Shown piece after piece: positions 8,963 to 18,474 of a stretch of 64,000 bases of DNA. Both the position numbers and the translations under genes were made by a program. The DNA comes from UBA5972 sp002430125 (GTDB taxonomy: Bacteria; Pseudomonadota; Alphaproteobacteria; Rhodobacterales; Rhodobacteraceae), in the NCBI GenBank assembly GCA_937892915.1, contig CALBIC010000136.1, forward strand, positions 1-64,000. The letters run 5' to 3'. The notes beneath the pieces are model-generated. The model saw only the letters and a program-made list of their open reading frames with translations, was not told the DNA's origin and searched no databases. How positions within the stretch are numbered: the stretch's first letter is position 1; every line of letters begins with the position of its first letter.

Positions 8963-10470
8963 CGGCTTTGTTGACAGTGAAGGGGCTGACCAAGGCCTAT
9001 CCGGGTGTCGTAGCCAACGACGATGTCTCCTTTGAAGTGCAACCGGGCGAGGTCCACGCGCTGCTTGGCGAAAACGGGGCCGGAAAGTCAACGCTGGTCA
9101 AGATGATTTATGGCTTGGTCCGGCCCGATAGTGGCTCCATGACCTTATCCGGAGCGAATTATCAACCAGCCGAACCGCGGGCTGCGCGGGCCGCTGGTGT
9201 GGCAATGGTGTTTCAGCATTTCTCGTTGTTTGACGCGCTGACCGTCGCTGAAAATATCACGCTGGGGATGGAAAACGCCCCCTCGCGGAGCGAACTTTCA
9301 CAGCGGATTACCGACGTGTCCAAGGCATACCGTCTGCCTTTGGATCCAAACCGGATCATCGGTGATTTGTCAGTCGGTGAACGCCAGCGGGTCGAGATTA
9401 TTCGCTGTCTTTTGCAGAACCCTAAACTGTTGATCATGGATGAACCCACATCGGTTTTGACGCCGCAGGAAGTGGATATTCTGTTTGATACCCTCCAGCG
9501 GTTGTCCAGCGAAGGCACCGCTATTCTGTATATCTCGCACAAACTTGAGGAAATCCGCACGCTTTGCCACCACGCGACGATCCTTCGGCACGGCAAGGTG
9601 GTTGATATCTGCGTGCCTGCCGAACAAACCGCCCGGCGGTTGGCGGAAATGATGGTGGGGTCAAGCTTTCACACGCCAGCCAAAAAGAACCTGCATCCGG
9701 GGCCGGTGGTATTAGAATTGGACGGCCTAAGCGTGGTCAGCAAGAACCCGTTCGGCACCACACTGAAGGACATCAACCTGACAGTTCGCGCAGGCGAGGT
9801 TTTGGGCATTGGCGGGGTTGCGGGCAACGGGCAGGACGAATTTTTGTTAGCCCTGAGTGGCGAAGTCACGGTTCCCGCAGCCATGGTCAAAGTGAACGGG
9901 GCTGAAATCGGCAAGCTCACCCCGAATGAGCGGCGCAAGATCGGTGTGCTGACAGCGCCCGAAGAACGGTTGGGCCATGCGGCAGCCCCTGACATGAGCC
10001 TGACGGAAAACGCGATGCTGACTGGCAATATCCGCCAACACTTTTCCAATGGCGGTTTTCTGCGCTGGAATGACGCGCGTGGCTTTGCCCGTGCGATCAT
10101 TGAAAGGTTTGATGTGCGCACGCCAGGGACGGAAAATTCGGCCAGATCCTTATCCGGCGGCAATTTGCAGAAATTCGTCATCGGGCGCGAGATTTTGCAA
10201 AACCCCAAGGTTTTGGTTGTCAACCAACCCACATGGGGTGTTGATGCCGCGGCAGCTGCGGCGATCCGGCAGGCCTTGATGACTTTGGCCGAAGAAGGTG
10301 CGGCAGTTGTCGTTGTCAGTCAGGATCTGGATGAACTTTTGGAAATCTCGGACCGTTTGGCTGTGTTGAACGAAGGGCGCTTGACGCATCCGCGCGAAAC
10401 CACGGATTTGTCTATGGAAGATATCGGCCTGATGATGGGCGGGATGGAGGCGGAAAATGTTCCAGCTTGA
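8959..10470 (+). CDS. Purine/nucleoside-type ABC importer, tandem ATPase
   Basis: Cytoplasmic motor of a ribose/nucleoside-class (CUT2-like, NupO/YufO-like) importer; 503 residues with two nucleotide-binding domains. The first has Walker A GENGAGKST, signature LSVGERQR and Walker B LLIMDEPTS. The second has a degenerate Walker A (GVAGNGQDEF) and signature LSGGNLQKF, which is normal for this family. It is coupled to xdhC by a four-base overlap and to the permease gene by a 14-base overlap. The substrate is inferred from the xdh context as a purine base or nucleoside; the sequence alone does not fix it. Confidence 0.92.
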   Translation: MTALLTVKGLTKAYPGVVANDDVSFEVQPGEVHALLGENGAGKSTLVKMIYGLVRPDSGSMTLSGANYQPAEPRAARAAGVAMVFQHFSLFDALTVAENITLGMENAPSRSELSQRITDVSKAYRLPLDPNRIIGDLSVGERQRVEIIRCLLQNPKLLIMDEPTSVLTPQEVDILFDTLQRLSSEGTAILYISHKLEEIRTLCHHATILRHGKVVDICVPAEQTARRLAEMMVGSSFHTPAKKNLHPGPVVLELDGLSVVSKNPFGTTLKDINLTVRAGEVLGIGGVAGNGQDEFLLALSGEVTVPAAMVKVNGAEIGKLTPNERRKIGVLTAPEERLGHAAAPDMSLTENAMLTGNIRQHFSNGGFLRWNDARGFARAIIERFDVRTPGTENSARSLSGGNLQKFVIGREILQNPKVLVVNQPTWGVDAAAAAAIRQALMTLAEEGAAVVVVSQDLDELLEISDRLAVLNEGRLTHPRETTDLSMEDIGLMMGGMEAENVPA

Positions 10471-11536
10471 AACACGACCGCAAACGTCAAAAACATGGGT
10501 TGTTCTAACGCCGATACTTGCGGTTCTGGCGACCATGATTGCGGGCGGTGCACTGTTTGCCTTTCTAGGCAAGGACCCGTTTCAAATAATCAGGATGATC
10601 TTTTGGGATCCGCTGTTTGGTGAATTTGCGTTTTATTACCGTGGCCAATTGCTGACCAAAGCCGGACCGCTGATATTGATCGCTATTGGCCTGTCTATCG
10701 GCTTTCGCGCAGGTATCTGGAATATCGGGGCCGAGGGCCAGTATATCATGGGCGCGATCTGTGGTGCTGCTGTCGGATTGGCGTTTTACCCTGCCGAAAG
10801 TATCTTCATCTTTCCGCTCATGGTGATTGCCGGCGGGCTTGGCGGTTGGGCCTGGGCGATGATCCCGGCTCTGCTGAAAATCAGGTTCGGCACCAATGAA
10901 ATTCTGGTGTCCCTGATGCTGGTTTACGTCGCCGAAAGCTTTCTGGCCTCGGCCTCGCTTGGATTGCTGAAAAACCCCGAAGGACACGGCTTTCCCGGGT
11001 CACGCAATCTGTCGCAATATGCCTCTAGCGCAAATAACGAATTGATCGCCGGAACCGGCATTCATTGGGGCGTGATCACCGCTTTTCTGGTCGTCATCAT
11101 GGCCTATGTGTTCGTTAGCCGACATTTGCTGGGCTTTCAGATTAAAGTCACTGGCCAGGCACCGCGCGCTGCCGCTTTCGCAGGGGTCATTCCTTCACGG
11201 ATTATCACCTTTTGTCTGGGCGTTTCGGGTGCATTGGCCGGTTTGGCTGGTCTGTTTGAAGTGGCTGGCCCAGCTGGGCAGATCAGTATTGATTTCAACT
11301 CGGGTTACGGTTTCACCGCGATCATCGTGGCCTTTTTAGGCCGCCTTAATCCGATCGGCATCTTGTTGGCGGGCCTGTTGATGGCGCTGACATATATTGG
11401 TGGAACGGTGGCCGAGCAAGCCGGATTGCCTGCCGCGGCCATTCAGGCGTTTCAGGGGATGCTGTTGTTTTTCCTGCTGGCCTTTGACGTTCTGTCAAAT
11501 TACCGCATCCGCATGACACGAAAGGAAGCTGCCTGA
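10457..11536 (+). CDS. ABC importer inner-membrane permease (NupP-like)
   Basis: Polytopic permease of the BMP-linked nucleoside importer, 359 residues. Predicted transmembrane segments are spread through the chain, and the GIWNIGAEGQYIMGA motif typical of this permease class (BPD_transp_2) lies near residue 90. The C-terminal part has the conserved GYGFTAIIVAFLGRLNP stretch. It starts inside the preceding ATPase gene and shares one base with the next permease gene, so the two permeases form a heterodimeric channel encoded in one operon. Confidence 0.93.
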   Translation: MFQLETRPQTSKTWVVLTPILAVLATMIAGGALFAFLGKDPFQIIRMIFWDPLFGEFAFYYRGQLLTKAGPLILIAIGLSIGFRAGIWNIGAEGQYIMGAICGAAVGLAFYPAESIFIFPLMVIAGGLGGWAWAMIPALLKIRFGTNEILVSLMLVYVAESFLASASLGLLKNPEGHGFPGSRNLSQYASSANNELIAGTGIHWGVITAFLVVIMAYVFVSRHLLGFQIKVTGQAPRAAAFAGVIPSRIITFCLGVSGALAGLAGLFEVAGPAGQISIDFNSGYGFTAIIVAFLGRLNPIGILLAGLLMALTYIGGTVAEQAGLPAAAIQAFQGMLLFFLLAFDVLSNYRIRMTRKEAA

Positions 11537-12468
11537 TGGACTTATCTTCTATAAGCCCGGTCGTGCTGATTGCCAGCCTGATGATTGCAGCAACCCCGGT
11601 TCTGTTGGCAGCAATCGGCGAACTGGTCGTCGAAAAAGCTGGCGTGCTGAACCTTGGGGTTGAAGGCATGATGATCACCGGTGCGATCTTTGGTTTTGCA
11701 GCAACAGTGGAGACCGGCTCGCCGTGGATCGGGCTGCTGGCAGCGATGGCAGGCGGCGCGATGCTGTCCTTGATTTTTGCGGTTCTGACTCAGTATCTTT
11801 TGTCCAACCAAGTGGCCACAGGTCTTGCGTTGACGCTGTTCGGGCTTGGGTTTTCGGCCCTTGTTGGCCAAAGTTATTCCGGTATTAAACCGCCGCCCTT
11901 TCCCAAACTAGATGTGCCGTTTCTGACGGATATTCCGGTGCTTGGGCCGATTTTGCTGAATCACGATTACGTCGTCTATATCTCGCTGCTATTGGTCGCT
12001 GCGGTCTGGTTTTTCTTCAAATATACCCGCGCCGGGCTGATCTTGCGGTCGGTTGGCGAAAACCATGCGGCGGCGCATGCGCTTGGCTATAAGGTCGTTC
12101 GCATTCGCATTTTCGCGATCATGTTTGGCGGTGCCTGCGCTGGTTTGGGCGGAGCTTATATCTCGCTGGTACGTGTGCCCCAATGGACCGAAGGCATGAC
12201 GGCTGGCGCCGGTTGGATCGCGCTTGCACTGGTCGTATTTGCCAGCTGGAAACCTTGGCGCGTAGTTTTAGGGGCTTATCTTTTTGGCGGCGTCGCCATC
12301 CTTCAGTTGAATCTTCAGGCGGTCGGTGTGAATATCCCTGTCGCCTATTTGTCGATGGCGCCGTATGTCGTGACAATTGTCGTCCTAGTCGTTATCTCCT
12401 CTGACCGTAAACGGGTCAGTGTCAATGCTCCGGCCTCGTTGGGCCGGGTTTTCCACGCCTTGCATTAG
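11536..12468 (+). CDS. ABC importer inner-membrane permease (NupQ-like)
   Basis: Second permease of the same importer, 310 residues. It has the paralogous motif VLNLGVEGMMITGA near residue 40, multiple hydrophobic segments, and a C-terminal GAGWIALALVVFASWKP block typical of the NupQ/YufQ group. It begins at the last base of the preceding gene's stop. The binding-protein gene follows after a 58-base gap that carries a good ribosome site (AAAAAGGAAA), allowing a higher level of the binding protein. Confidence 0.93.
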   Translation: MDLSSISPVVLIASLMIAATPVLLAAIGELVVEKAGVLNLGVEGMMITGAIFGFAATVETGSPWIGLLAAMAGGAMLSLIFAVLTQYLLSNQVATGLALTLFGLGFSALVGQSYSGIKPPPFPKLDVPFLTDIPVLGPILLNHDYVVYISLLLVAAVWFFFKYTRAGLILRSVGENHAAAHALGYKVVRIRIFAIMFGGACAGLGGAYISLVRVPQWTEGMTAGAGWIALALVVFASWKPWRVVLGAYLFGGVAILQLNLQAVGVNIPVAYLSMAPYVVTIVVLVVISSDRKRVSVNAPASLGRVFHALH

Positions 12469-12526
12469 CGCTGGGTGTGATCCCTAAAATGGCCTTTCTG
12501 CAGGCCCTCAGAAAAAGGAAATCGAA

Positions 12527-13603
12527 ATGAAACTGTTGAAATTTGTACTGTCAGGCGCGGCCCTTGCGCTGAGCTTGGCGGGTGCTGTTGCCGCGCAAGA
12601 CAAAACCAAAGTTGGGTTTGTTTATGTCGGCCCGATCAATGACGGTGGCTGGAACCAGCACCATCACGATTCCGCCTTGGAAATGAAGGCGCATTTCGGC
12701 GATAAAGTCGAACTGGTCTATCAGGAAAGTGTTCCGGAAGGTGCCGATGCTGAACGGGTTCTGACGCAAATGGCACTTGGTGGCGCCAAGCTGATTTTCA
12801 CCACGTCGTTTGGTTATATGGACCCGACGATCAACGTTGCCAAAAAATTCCCGAACGTAAAGTTCGAGCACGCAACCGGCTACAAGACAACTGATAACGT
12901 GTCGGTCTATTCCGCACGTTTCTATGAGGGTCGTGCCATTCAGGGCCACATCGCGGGCAGCATGACGAAATCCAACATCATCGGCTATATCGCGTCCTAT
13001 CCGATCCCCGAAGTTATCCGTGGCATCAACTCGGCTTATCTGCATGCAAAACGGGTGAACCCGGACGTTCAGTTCAAAATCATCTGGCTGTTCTCGTGGT
13101 TTGATCCGGCAAAAGAGGCAGATGCAACAACAACCTTGCTTGAACAAGGTGCGGATGTTGTGCTGCAACACACCGACTCGACTGCGCCTTTGGCCACGAT
13201 GGCAAAAGCCGGTAAAGGCATCGGCTTTGGTCAGGCTGCCGATATGGCAGAATATGCACCATCGCCTCGGGTTTCCTCAATCATCGACCTTTGGGCACCT
13301 TACTATATCGCGCGCACACAGGCGGTTATGGATGGCACTTGGACAAGCGTAAACACTTGGGATGGTATCAAAGCCGGTATGGTTGGCATTGGCGAGATTT
13401 CCTCGGTGGTTCCTGCGGATGTTAAGGCTTCGGCTGAAGCCATGAAGGCAGCAATTGCCGCTGGCACCTATCATCCGTTCACAGGCCCGATCAACAAACA
13501 AGACGGATCGGTTTGGCTGAAAGACGGCGAAGTGGCAGATGACGGCACTTTGGCGGGCATGGGCTTTTACATCGAGGGAATTGTCGGCGACATTCCGAAG
13601 TAA
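12527..13603 (+). CDS. BMP-family substrate-binding protein
   Basis: Periplasmic binding protein (BMP/PnrA-like) of the importer, 358 residues. A Sec signal peptide runs to about residue 24 (AGAVAAQ). The mature protein opens KVGFVYVGPINDGGWNQ, the family ligand-site motif. BMP proteins of this type bind nucleosides or purines, and here the gene closes an operon headed by xanthine dehydrogenase. A strong hairpin terminator follows directly, marking the end of the uraH/xdh/importer transcription unit. Confidence 0.92.
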   Translation: MKLLKFVLSGAALALSLAGAVAAQDKTKVGFVYVGPINDGGWNQHHHDSALEMKAHFGDKVELVYQESVPEGADAERVLTQMALGGAKLIFTTSFGYMDPTINVAKKFPNVKFEHATGYKTTDNVSVYSARFYEGRAIQGHIAGSMTKSNIIGYIASYPIPEVIRGINSAYLHAKRVNPDVQFKIIWLFSWFDPAKEADATTTLLEQGADVVLQHTDSTAPLATMAKAGKGIGFGQAADMAEYAPSPRVSSIIDLWAPYYIARTQAVMDGTWTSVNTWDGIKAGMVGIGEISSVVPADVKASAEAMKAAIAAGTYHPFTGPINKQDGSVWLKDGEVADDGTLAGMGFYIEGIVGDIPK

Positions 13604-13624
13604 TCTTGGTTGACAACAGGTTGG

Positions 13625-13656
13625 AAGGGCCCGCAAGTTTGCGGGCCTTTTCTTTT
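13625..13656 (+). terminator. Rho-independent terminator after the BMP gene
   Basis: An inverted repeat of about 11 base pairs (13625-13635 with 13640-13650, loop of four) is followed by a T-rich run (TTTTCTTTT). It starts 22 bases after the BMP stop. It overlaps an alternative upstream TTG start of the aldo/keto reductase frame, which argues for the later ATG at 13666. Confidence 0.9.
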
Positions 13657-13665
13657 GGAGCAACG

Positions 13666-14598
13666 ATGCCTGTAATATCCTCTGCCAGCGGCCAAAAAGC
13701 CTCGTCATTTTGTTTTGGCACAATGCAATTTGGCGGCACGTCGTCGGACGCAGAAAGTGCCGCAGTTTTTGAACAGTGCCGCGCGCATGCGATCAACTTC
13801 TTTGACTGTGCATTTGGCTATAATAACGGCACATCGGAAACGCTGCTTGGCGGGTTTATTGCGCCCGAGCGCGAGAATCTGATCGTCACCACCAAATGCG
13901 CCCATCCCGGCGGATCAGGCCGCGCCAACATATTGGCGCAGTTCGATACCAGCCGCAAACGGCTGGCAACCGATTACATCGACGTCTATTTCCTGCATCG
14001 CTGGGATGACACCGTGCCTTTGGAGGAAACCTTCGATGCACTGGCTGGGTTGGTTCAGGCGGGGCATGTTCGGCATCTGGGGGTATCCAATTTTTCCGCG
14101 TGGCAAACTATGAAAGCACTGGCGGTTGCCGCCAAAATGGGTCTGAGAATTGACGTCCTTCAACCAATGTACAGTTTGATCAAGCGACAAGCCGAGGTTG
14201 AAATTCTGCCGATGGCGAAGGCTGAAGATATGGCCGTCACGCCGTACTCCCCCTTGGGCGGTGGTGTTCTGACCGGCAAATATCTTAGCGGCAACTCGGG
14301 CCGAATAACCACTGACAACGCCTATGCTGCCCGTTATGCGCCTGACTGGATGGCCCAAACTGCAGCCGATCTAAGCACTTTAGCGGCCGATATTGGCGTC
14401 CTGGCAATTACACTTGCCGTGGCTTGGGTTGCCCGTAACCCCACGATAACCGCGCCAATTATCAGTGGGCGCAATCCGGGTCAGTTGGCACCCTCATTGG
14501 CGGCAATGTCCTATGAAATGTCAGACGAGATATATGCCCGTGTCAGCGCATTGTCCCCAACACCACCACCAGCAACTGATCGCCTGGAAGAAGCCTAG
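13666..14598 (+). CDS. Aldo/keto reductase
   Basis: NAD(P)H-dependent oxidoreductase of the aldo/keto reductase superfamily, 310 residues. The catalytic tetrad is visible: Asp47 and Tyr52 (FFDCAFGYN), Lys77 (TTKCAH) and His111 (YFLHRWDD). A C-terminal NTITAPIISG-like cofactor block is present. The ATG at 13666 has a TTGGAG ribosome site that overlaps the end of the preceding terminator. The substrate cannot be read from sequence. It runs convergent with the MFS gene. Confidence 0.9.
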   Translation: MPVISSASGQKASSFCFGTMQFGGTSSDAESAAVFEQCRAHAINFFDCAFGYNNGTSETLLGGFIAPERENLIVTTKCAHPGGSGRANILAQFDTSRKRLATDYIDVYFLHRWDDTVPLEETFDALAGLVQAGHVRHLGVSNFSAWQTMKALAVAAKMGLRIDVLQPMYSLIKRQAEVEILPMAKAEDMAVTPYSPLGGGVLTGKYLSGNSGRITTDNAYAARYAPDWMAQTAADLSTLAADIGVLAITLAVAWVARNPTITAPIISGRNPGQLAPSLAAMSYEMSDEIYARVSALSPTPPPATDRLEEA

Positions 14599-14608
14599 TT
14601 CAAATCTT

Positions 14609-14637
14609 TCTTTCCAAAATACCCCCGCCGGACGCTC
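14609..14637. repeat. Intergenic TATTTTGGAAA/CCGGCGGG element
   Basis: Between two convergent genes lies a sequence whose reverse complement reads GTCCGGCGGGGGTATTTTGG. This matches the element at 3719-3738 closely and the tail at the left edge loosely. It probably serves as a bidirectional gene-end element. There is no strong hairpin within it. Confidence 0.45.
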
Positions 14638-14654
14638 AATAGCCGCAACAATCG

Positions 14655-15869
14655 CTAAGCTTTATACGTGTAAAGCCGCTTGCGACCCGAGAATATGACC
14701 AGAGACATCAACACCAAAACGGTCGACAGCACGAACGGCGCACCGGGGAAATAGAACGGCGCTGTGCCTTGGGTAAAGTAACTGAATGTCGCCGTCATCA
14801 GCATTGGACTGATGATGATCCCGATGGAAGAAATCGAGGTCAGCACGCCTTGTAACTCACCCTGCTGGTCATTGCTGGCAGTACGCGACATGATCCCCTG
14901 CAAGGCAGGCCCGGCAATCACGCCAAGCGAAGTTAGCGGCGCCAAAGCGAAGATTTGCCAGCCCTCATAGGCCACCGCATAAACCAGAAAAGCCACGGCA
15001 TTGATGCTGAAACCAAGGATCACGGTCCAATGTTCGCCAATGCGCGGGATCACCAAACGGATCAACCCGCCTTGCACCACAGCCATAGAAAAGCCGAACA
15101 CCGCCAATGAAACGCCGGTCATCGCACTGTCCCAGCCAAAGCGTTCCTGCGTGTAATAGGCCCAAATCGATGGATAGACAAAAAATGCAATGTTATAAAA
15201 AAAATAGACCACCAGCAGGCGCCGCACCCCCGGCAGTTTGCCGATATGTTTTAGACTCCCAACCGGATTGGCGCGCCGCCAGTCAAACGGTCTGCGGATC
15301 GCGTCGGTCACGGTTTCGGTCAGGATCAGATAGCCAAACAACGTGTTGGCAGCCGCCAAACCGGCAGCCGCAAAAAACGGCGCACGCGGCCCCAAAGTGC
15401 CCAACAAGCCACCTGCCAGCGGGCCAAGGATGAACCCAACACCAAAGGCTGCCCCAATCAGACCGAAATTCTGTGACTTCTCATCCGGATGCGAAATATC
15501 CGCCATATAGGCATTCGCGGTTGATTGCGTGGCCGCTGTAATCCCGCCAATGATCCGACCAATCACCAAGACCCAGATCGCATGCGCATATCCCATGATC
15601 ACATAATCCACAGACATCGCGGCAAGCGAAATGAGCAAGACTAGCCGTCGTCCATAACGATCAGACAAATTACCGATAGTCGGGCCAAACAGAAATTGCA
15701 TGATGGCAAAGATCGTCGCCAGCATTCCGCCCCAAACCGCCGCGCGGCTAAGGTCAGTTGCGCCAAGCTCGATCAGCAAGTTGGGCATAACCGGCATGAT
15801 CAGCCCGATTCCCATACTGTCGATCATCACTGTCACCAGCAGAAATAACACGGGTAGTTTTTTGGACAC
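14655..15869 (-). CDS. MFS exporter, TetA-like
   Basis: Twelve-helix major-facilitator drug/proton antiporter of the TetA (DHA1) group, 404 residues. Motif A, GNLSDRYGRRLVLL, lies between helices 2 and 3. The N-terminal motif D-like MGIGLIMPVMPNLL and motif C-like GFILGPLAGGLLG are also present. Chromosomal TetA-like proteins in marine alphaproteobacteria often have no known resistance role, so the name gives the family, not a tetracycline phenotype. No TetR-type regulator is adjacent. Confidence 0.88.
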   Translation of the reverse strand: MSKKLPVLFLLVTVMIDSMGIGLIMPVMPNLLIELGATDLSRAAVWGGMLATIFAIMQFLFGPTIGNLSDRYGRRLVLLISLAAMSVDYVIMGYAHAIWVLVIGRIIGGITAATQSTANAYMADISHPDEKSQNFGLIGAAFGVGFILGPLAGGLLGTLGPRAPFFAAAGLAAANTLFGYLILTETVTDAIRRPFDWRRANPVGSLKHIGKLPGVRRLLVVYFFYNIAFFVYPSIWAYYTQERFGWDSAMTGVSLAVFGFSMAVVQGGLIRLVIPRIGEHWTVILGFSINAVAFLVYAVAYEGWQIFALAPLTSLGVIAGPALQGIMSRTASNDQQGELQGVLTSISSIGIIISPMLMTATFSYFTQGTAPFYFPGAPFVLSTVLVLMSLVIFSGRKRLYTYKA

Positions 15870-16185
15870 GGCAATAACCAGGCAATAAATAATTGGCTAA
15901 GTGTGACGACCTTTGCTTGCCATATCAAGGTTAGAACTGGCCGTGTCCCCAAGATCAGACACCACAGCGCAATTTGTCTTGCACGAGAGCTCGACTGTCA
16001 CGAGGAGCATTTTACTTGGCCGTAAAGCAGACCAAAATCTGAAAAGAGTTTCTCCTACAATTGTTTTTCCCAAATCGGCGTTTACACACGCAGGTTCCGG
16101 CTGTCCGAGCATGATTATTTCGCAAGTTGGCCAGCCCCGCAGGCAATGTTATAGGGAACGGTCTGCGATCAAAACGAGGCTTCTG
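15870..16185. other. Gene-free divergent gap
   Basis: About 316 bases between the divergent MFS and glycerate-kinase-like genes. Open frames cross it, but none has a credible start or recognisable motifs. It presumably carries promoters for both genes; no consensus promoter or operator was clear to me. Confidence 0.5.
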
Positions 16186-17445
16186 GTGAATATTGAAACG
16201 CGTCAATTTCTGACTTCCTTATATGGCAGCGCTGTGGCTGCGGCAGACCCTGCCCGCGCGCTCCGGCCATTCCTGCCCGAGCGGCCCAAAGGGCGCTTAG
16301 TCGTGGTCGGCGCGGGCAAAGGTGCAGCGCAACTTGCTGCCGCGTTCGAGGATCTTTGGGATGGGCCATTGGAAGGCACGGTCGTCACCCGGTACGGTTA
16401 CGGCCAGGCATGTCCGCATATTCACGTGCTTGAGGCGGCGCATCCCGTGCCGGATGTTGCCGGGTTGGCGGCATCGGATGCGTTGTTTCAGCAAGTTGCA
16501 GGTCTGGGGCCTGACGATCTGGTGGTGGCACTGATCTGTGGCGGCGGTTCGGCCCTGCTGCCCGCCCCGATTTCAGGTTTAAGTTTTAACGACGAAGTGC
16601 TGGTGAACGAGGTTTTATTGGCCTCGGGCGCGCCAATATCGGCGATGAACCTGATCCGCAAACATGTGTCCCGGATCAAAGGCGGGCGGCTGGCGTTGGC
16701 AGCCTATCCAGCGCGCGTTGTCAGCCTGATCGTGTCCGACGTGCCCGGCGATGATCCAGCCCAGGTCGCGTCTGGGCCAACAGTACCCGATACCGGGACA
16801 GCGTCGCAGGCCTTGGCAGCGATCCGACAATACCGGATGCAAATGCCCGACAATATTTTGAACGCGATTGCAACCAGTCAGGCCCCTTCACCTGACGCAC
16901 CCGAATTCGCACGCAATCAGGTTCACGTGATTTCATCGGCCACACGTTCGCTTGAAGCTGCGGCGGGCATGGCGCGGGCCACTGGTATAAATGCAGTCAT
17001 CCTGTCAGATGCGATCGAAGGCGAAGCGCGCGAGGTTGGCCGCGTTCACGCAGCGATTGCACGCGAGGTTCAGCGCAACGATCGCCCGTTCCAGAAGCCG
17101 GTTTTGATCCTGTCAGGCGGTGAAACCACGGTCACTTTGGACCAAAGCGGCGGACGCGGTGGCCGAAACAGCGAATTCCTGTTGGCCTTCGCGCTGGCAA
17201 TCGACGGGCTGGAAGGCATCTCGGCCCTAGCCGCAGACACCGACGGTATTGACGGTTCTCAGGACAATGCCGGAGCATTTGCCGATGGTTCAACGGCACA
17301 AGCAATTCGAGCAGCCGGGTTTGATCCAACCGAACTGCTGACGCGCCACGATGCCTGGGGGGCTTTTGAGGCAGCCAACAGTTTGTTTGTTACCGGGCCA
17401 ACTGGCACCAACGTAAACGACTTCCGGGCGATTTTGATCAGATAA
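16186..17445 (+). CDS. Glycerate 2-kinase (GckA/TtuD, MOFRL family)
   Basis: Phosphorylates D-glycerate to 2-phosphoglycerate; 419 residues, the usual size. The N-terminal DUF4147 domain shows VVVGAGKGAAQLA, LICGGGSALL and the KHVSRIKGGRLA block. The C-terminal MOFRL domain shows LSGGETTVTL, GGRGGRNSEFLLA and ADTDGIDGSQDNAGA. The frame is open far upstream, but the GTG at 16186 follows an ACGAGG ribosome site and gives a family-like N terminus; an ATG at about 16111 is the alternative. The family also includes hydroxypyruvate reductase misannotations. Confidence 0.9.
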   Translation: MNIETRQFLTSLYGSAVAAADPARALRPFLPERPKGRLVVVGAGKGAAQLAAAFEDLWDGPLEGTVVTRYGYGQACPHIHVLEAAHPVPDVAGLAASDALFQQVAGLGPDDLVVALICGGGSALLPAPISGLSFNDEVLVNEVLLASGAPISAMNLIRKHVSRIKGGRLALAAYPARVVSLIVSDVPGDDPAQVASGPTVPDTGTASQALAAIRQYRMQMPDNILNAIATSQAPSPDAPEFARNQVHVISSATRSLEAAAGMARATGINAVILSDAIEGEAREVGRVHAAIAREVQRNDRPFQKPVLILSGGETTVTLDQSGGRGGRNSEFLLAFALAIDGLEGISALAADTDGIDGSQDNAGAFADGSTAQAIRAAGFDPTELLTRHDAWGAFEAANSLFVTGPTGTNVNDFRAILIR

Positions 17446-17451
17446 CCGCAC

Positions 17452-18474
17452 CTAAAGCGTTGGCACCTGTTGTGTGACGCAGTGGATGCCGCCGCCGCCG
17501 GTCGCAAGTGCGTCGATGCGTATTTCGGCAATCTCGCGACCTGGAAAGGCGTCCTGAAATACCTCGCGCGCCAGACCATCGGCGGGGATGTCATATCTTG
17601 GCATGATAAAGCCGCCATTGGCGATGTAACCGTTGACATAAGAGCGGCAGAACTTGTCGCCCATGCCTTTTGCCGCCATCGCCTCGGGGATCAGGTGCAT
17701 CTTAATCGGGCGACCCAGCGCATCGGTCTGACCCTCCAGCGCGCGAATGTTCTCGCGTTTGATCGCGCCCCAGGGGTCGTCCGGTTCATCGCCGTCTTCG
17801 ATGATTACCACCCCGGGTGCGATAAACATGGCGATACCATCAATATGGCCATTGGTTTCAGTTTCAAGCACATTGCCCGGCAGCCAGATTACTTTCTCAG
17901 CACCGAGCATTTCCATCAGTTCATCTTTGATCTGATCGCGGCTCCAATCGGGGTTGCGGTTGGCATTGGGAAAGCAGCTTTCAGTAGTTATCACCGTGCC
18001 GTTGCCATCCACCGTGACGCCGCCGCCTTCGGCAATCAGGCGCGAGCGAAACTGGCGCGCGCCGGTTTGTTCCAGCATGAATTCGGAAAACCGGTTGTCG
18101 TTGTCAAAAGGGTAATAGGTTTCTCCCCAAGCGTTGAAAGTAAAGTTGACACCGCCGCGATTGCCCTTGCCGTCGATCAGGAAACACGGTCCTGCATCAC
18201 GTGCCCAGCTGTCGTCGATCTCTACGACCGCTAGTGCGATATCGCTGCCCAGCGCCGCATAAGCCTCGGGGCGGTCTTGAGGGCGGACAGCCATTGTCAC
18301 AGGTTCGAACCGCGCGATCGTGTGCGCCAGTGCAACATAATCGCGTTTGGTCGCGGCCATATCCGCCCAAACCTCGGCGCGGCAGGGCCACATCATCCAG
18401 CAACCGTCATGCGGAGCCCATTCGGCGGGCATGTGATATCCGGCCTGTTTCGGGCTGAGGGCTTTATTGGTCAT
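17452..18474 (-). CDS. aguA: Agmatine deiminase
   Basis: Converts agmatine to N-carbamoylputrescine and ammonia; 340 residues, peptidyl-arginine-deiminase fold. Visible motifs are MPAEWAPHDGCWMMWPCR, the WARDAGPCF block, the GHIDGIAMF catalytic stretch and the nucleophile in GGGGIHCVTQQ (Cys332). The gene ends only six bases from the convergent glycerate-kinase-like gene. No N-carbamoylputrescine amidase gene is adjacent, so the next polyamine step must be encoded elsewhere. Confidence 0.95.
   Translation of the reverse strand: MTNKALSPKQAGYHMPAEWAPHDGCWMMWPCRAEVWADMAATKRDYVALAHTIARFEPVTMAVRPQDRPEAYAALGSDIALAVVEIDDSWARDAGPCFLIDGKGNRGGVNFTFNAWGETYYPFDNDNRFSEFMLEQTGARQFRSRLIAEGGGVTVDGNGTVITTESCFPNANRNPDWSRDQIKDELMEMLGAEKVIWLPGNVLETETNGHIDGIAMFIAPGVVIIEDGDEPDDPWGAIKRENIRALEGQTDALGRPIKMHLIPEAMAAKGMGDKFCRSYVNGYIANGGFIMPRYDIPADGLAREVFQDAFPGREIAEIRIDALATGGGGIHCVTQQVPTL

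Noticed and set aside
14655..15869. Tetracycline-resistance gene
   Set aside because: Only family-level similarity to TetA; no adjacent TetR repressor or mobile context, so a resistance claim is not justified.
17470..18234. 254-codon open frame opposite aguA
   Set aside because: The minus-strand agmatine deiminase is complete with its catalytic Cys, so the plus frame is a shadow.
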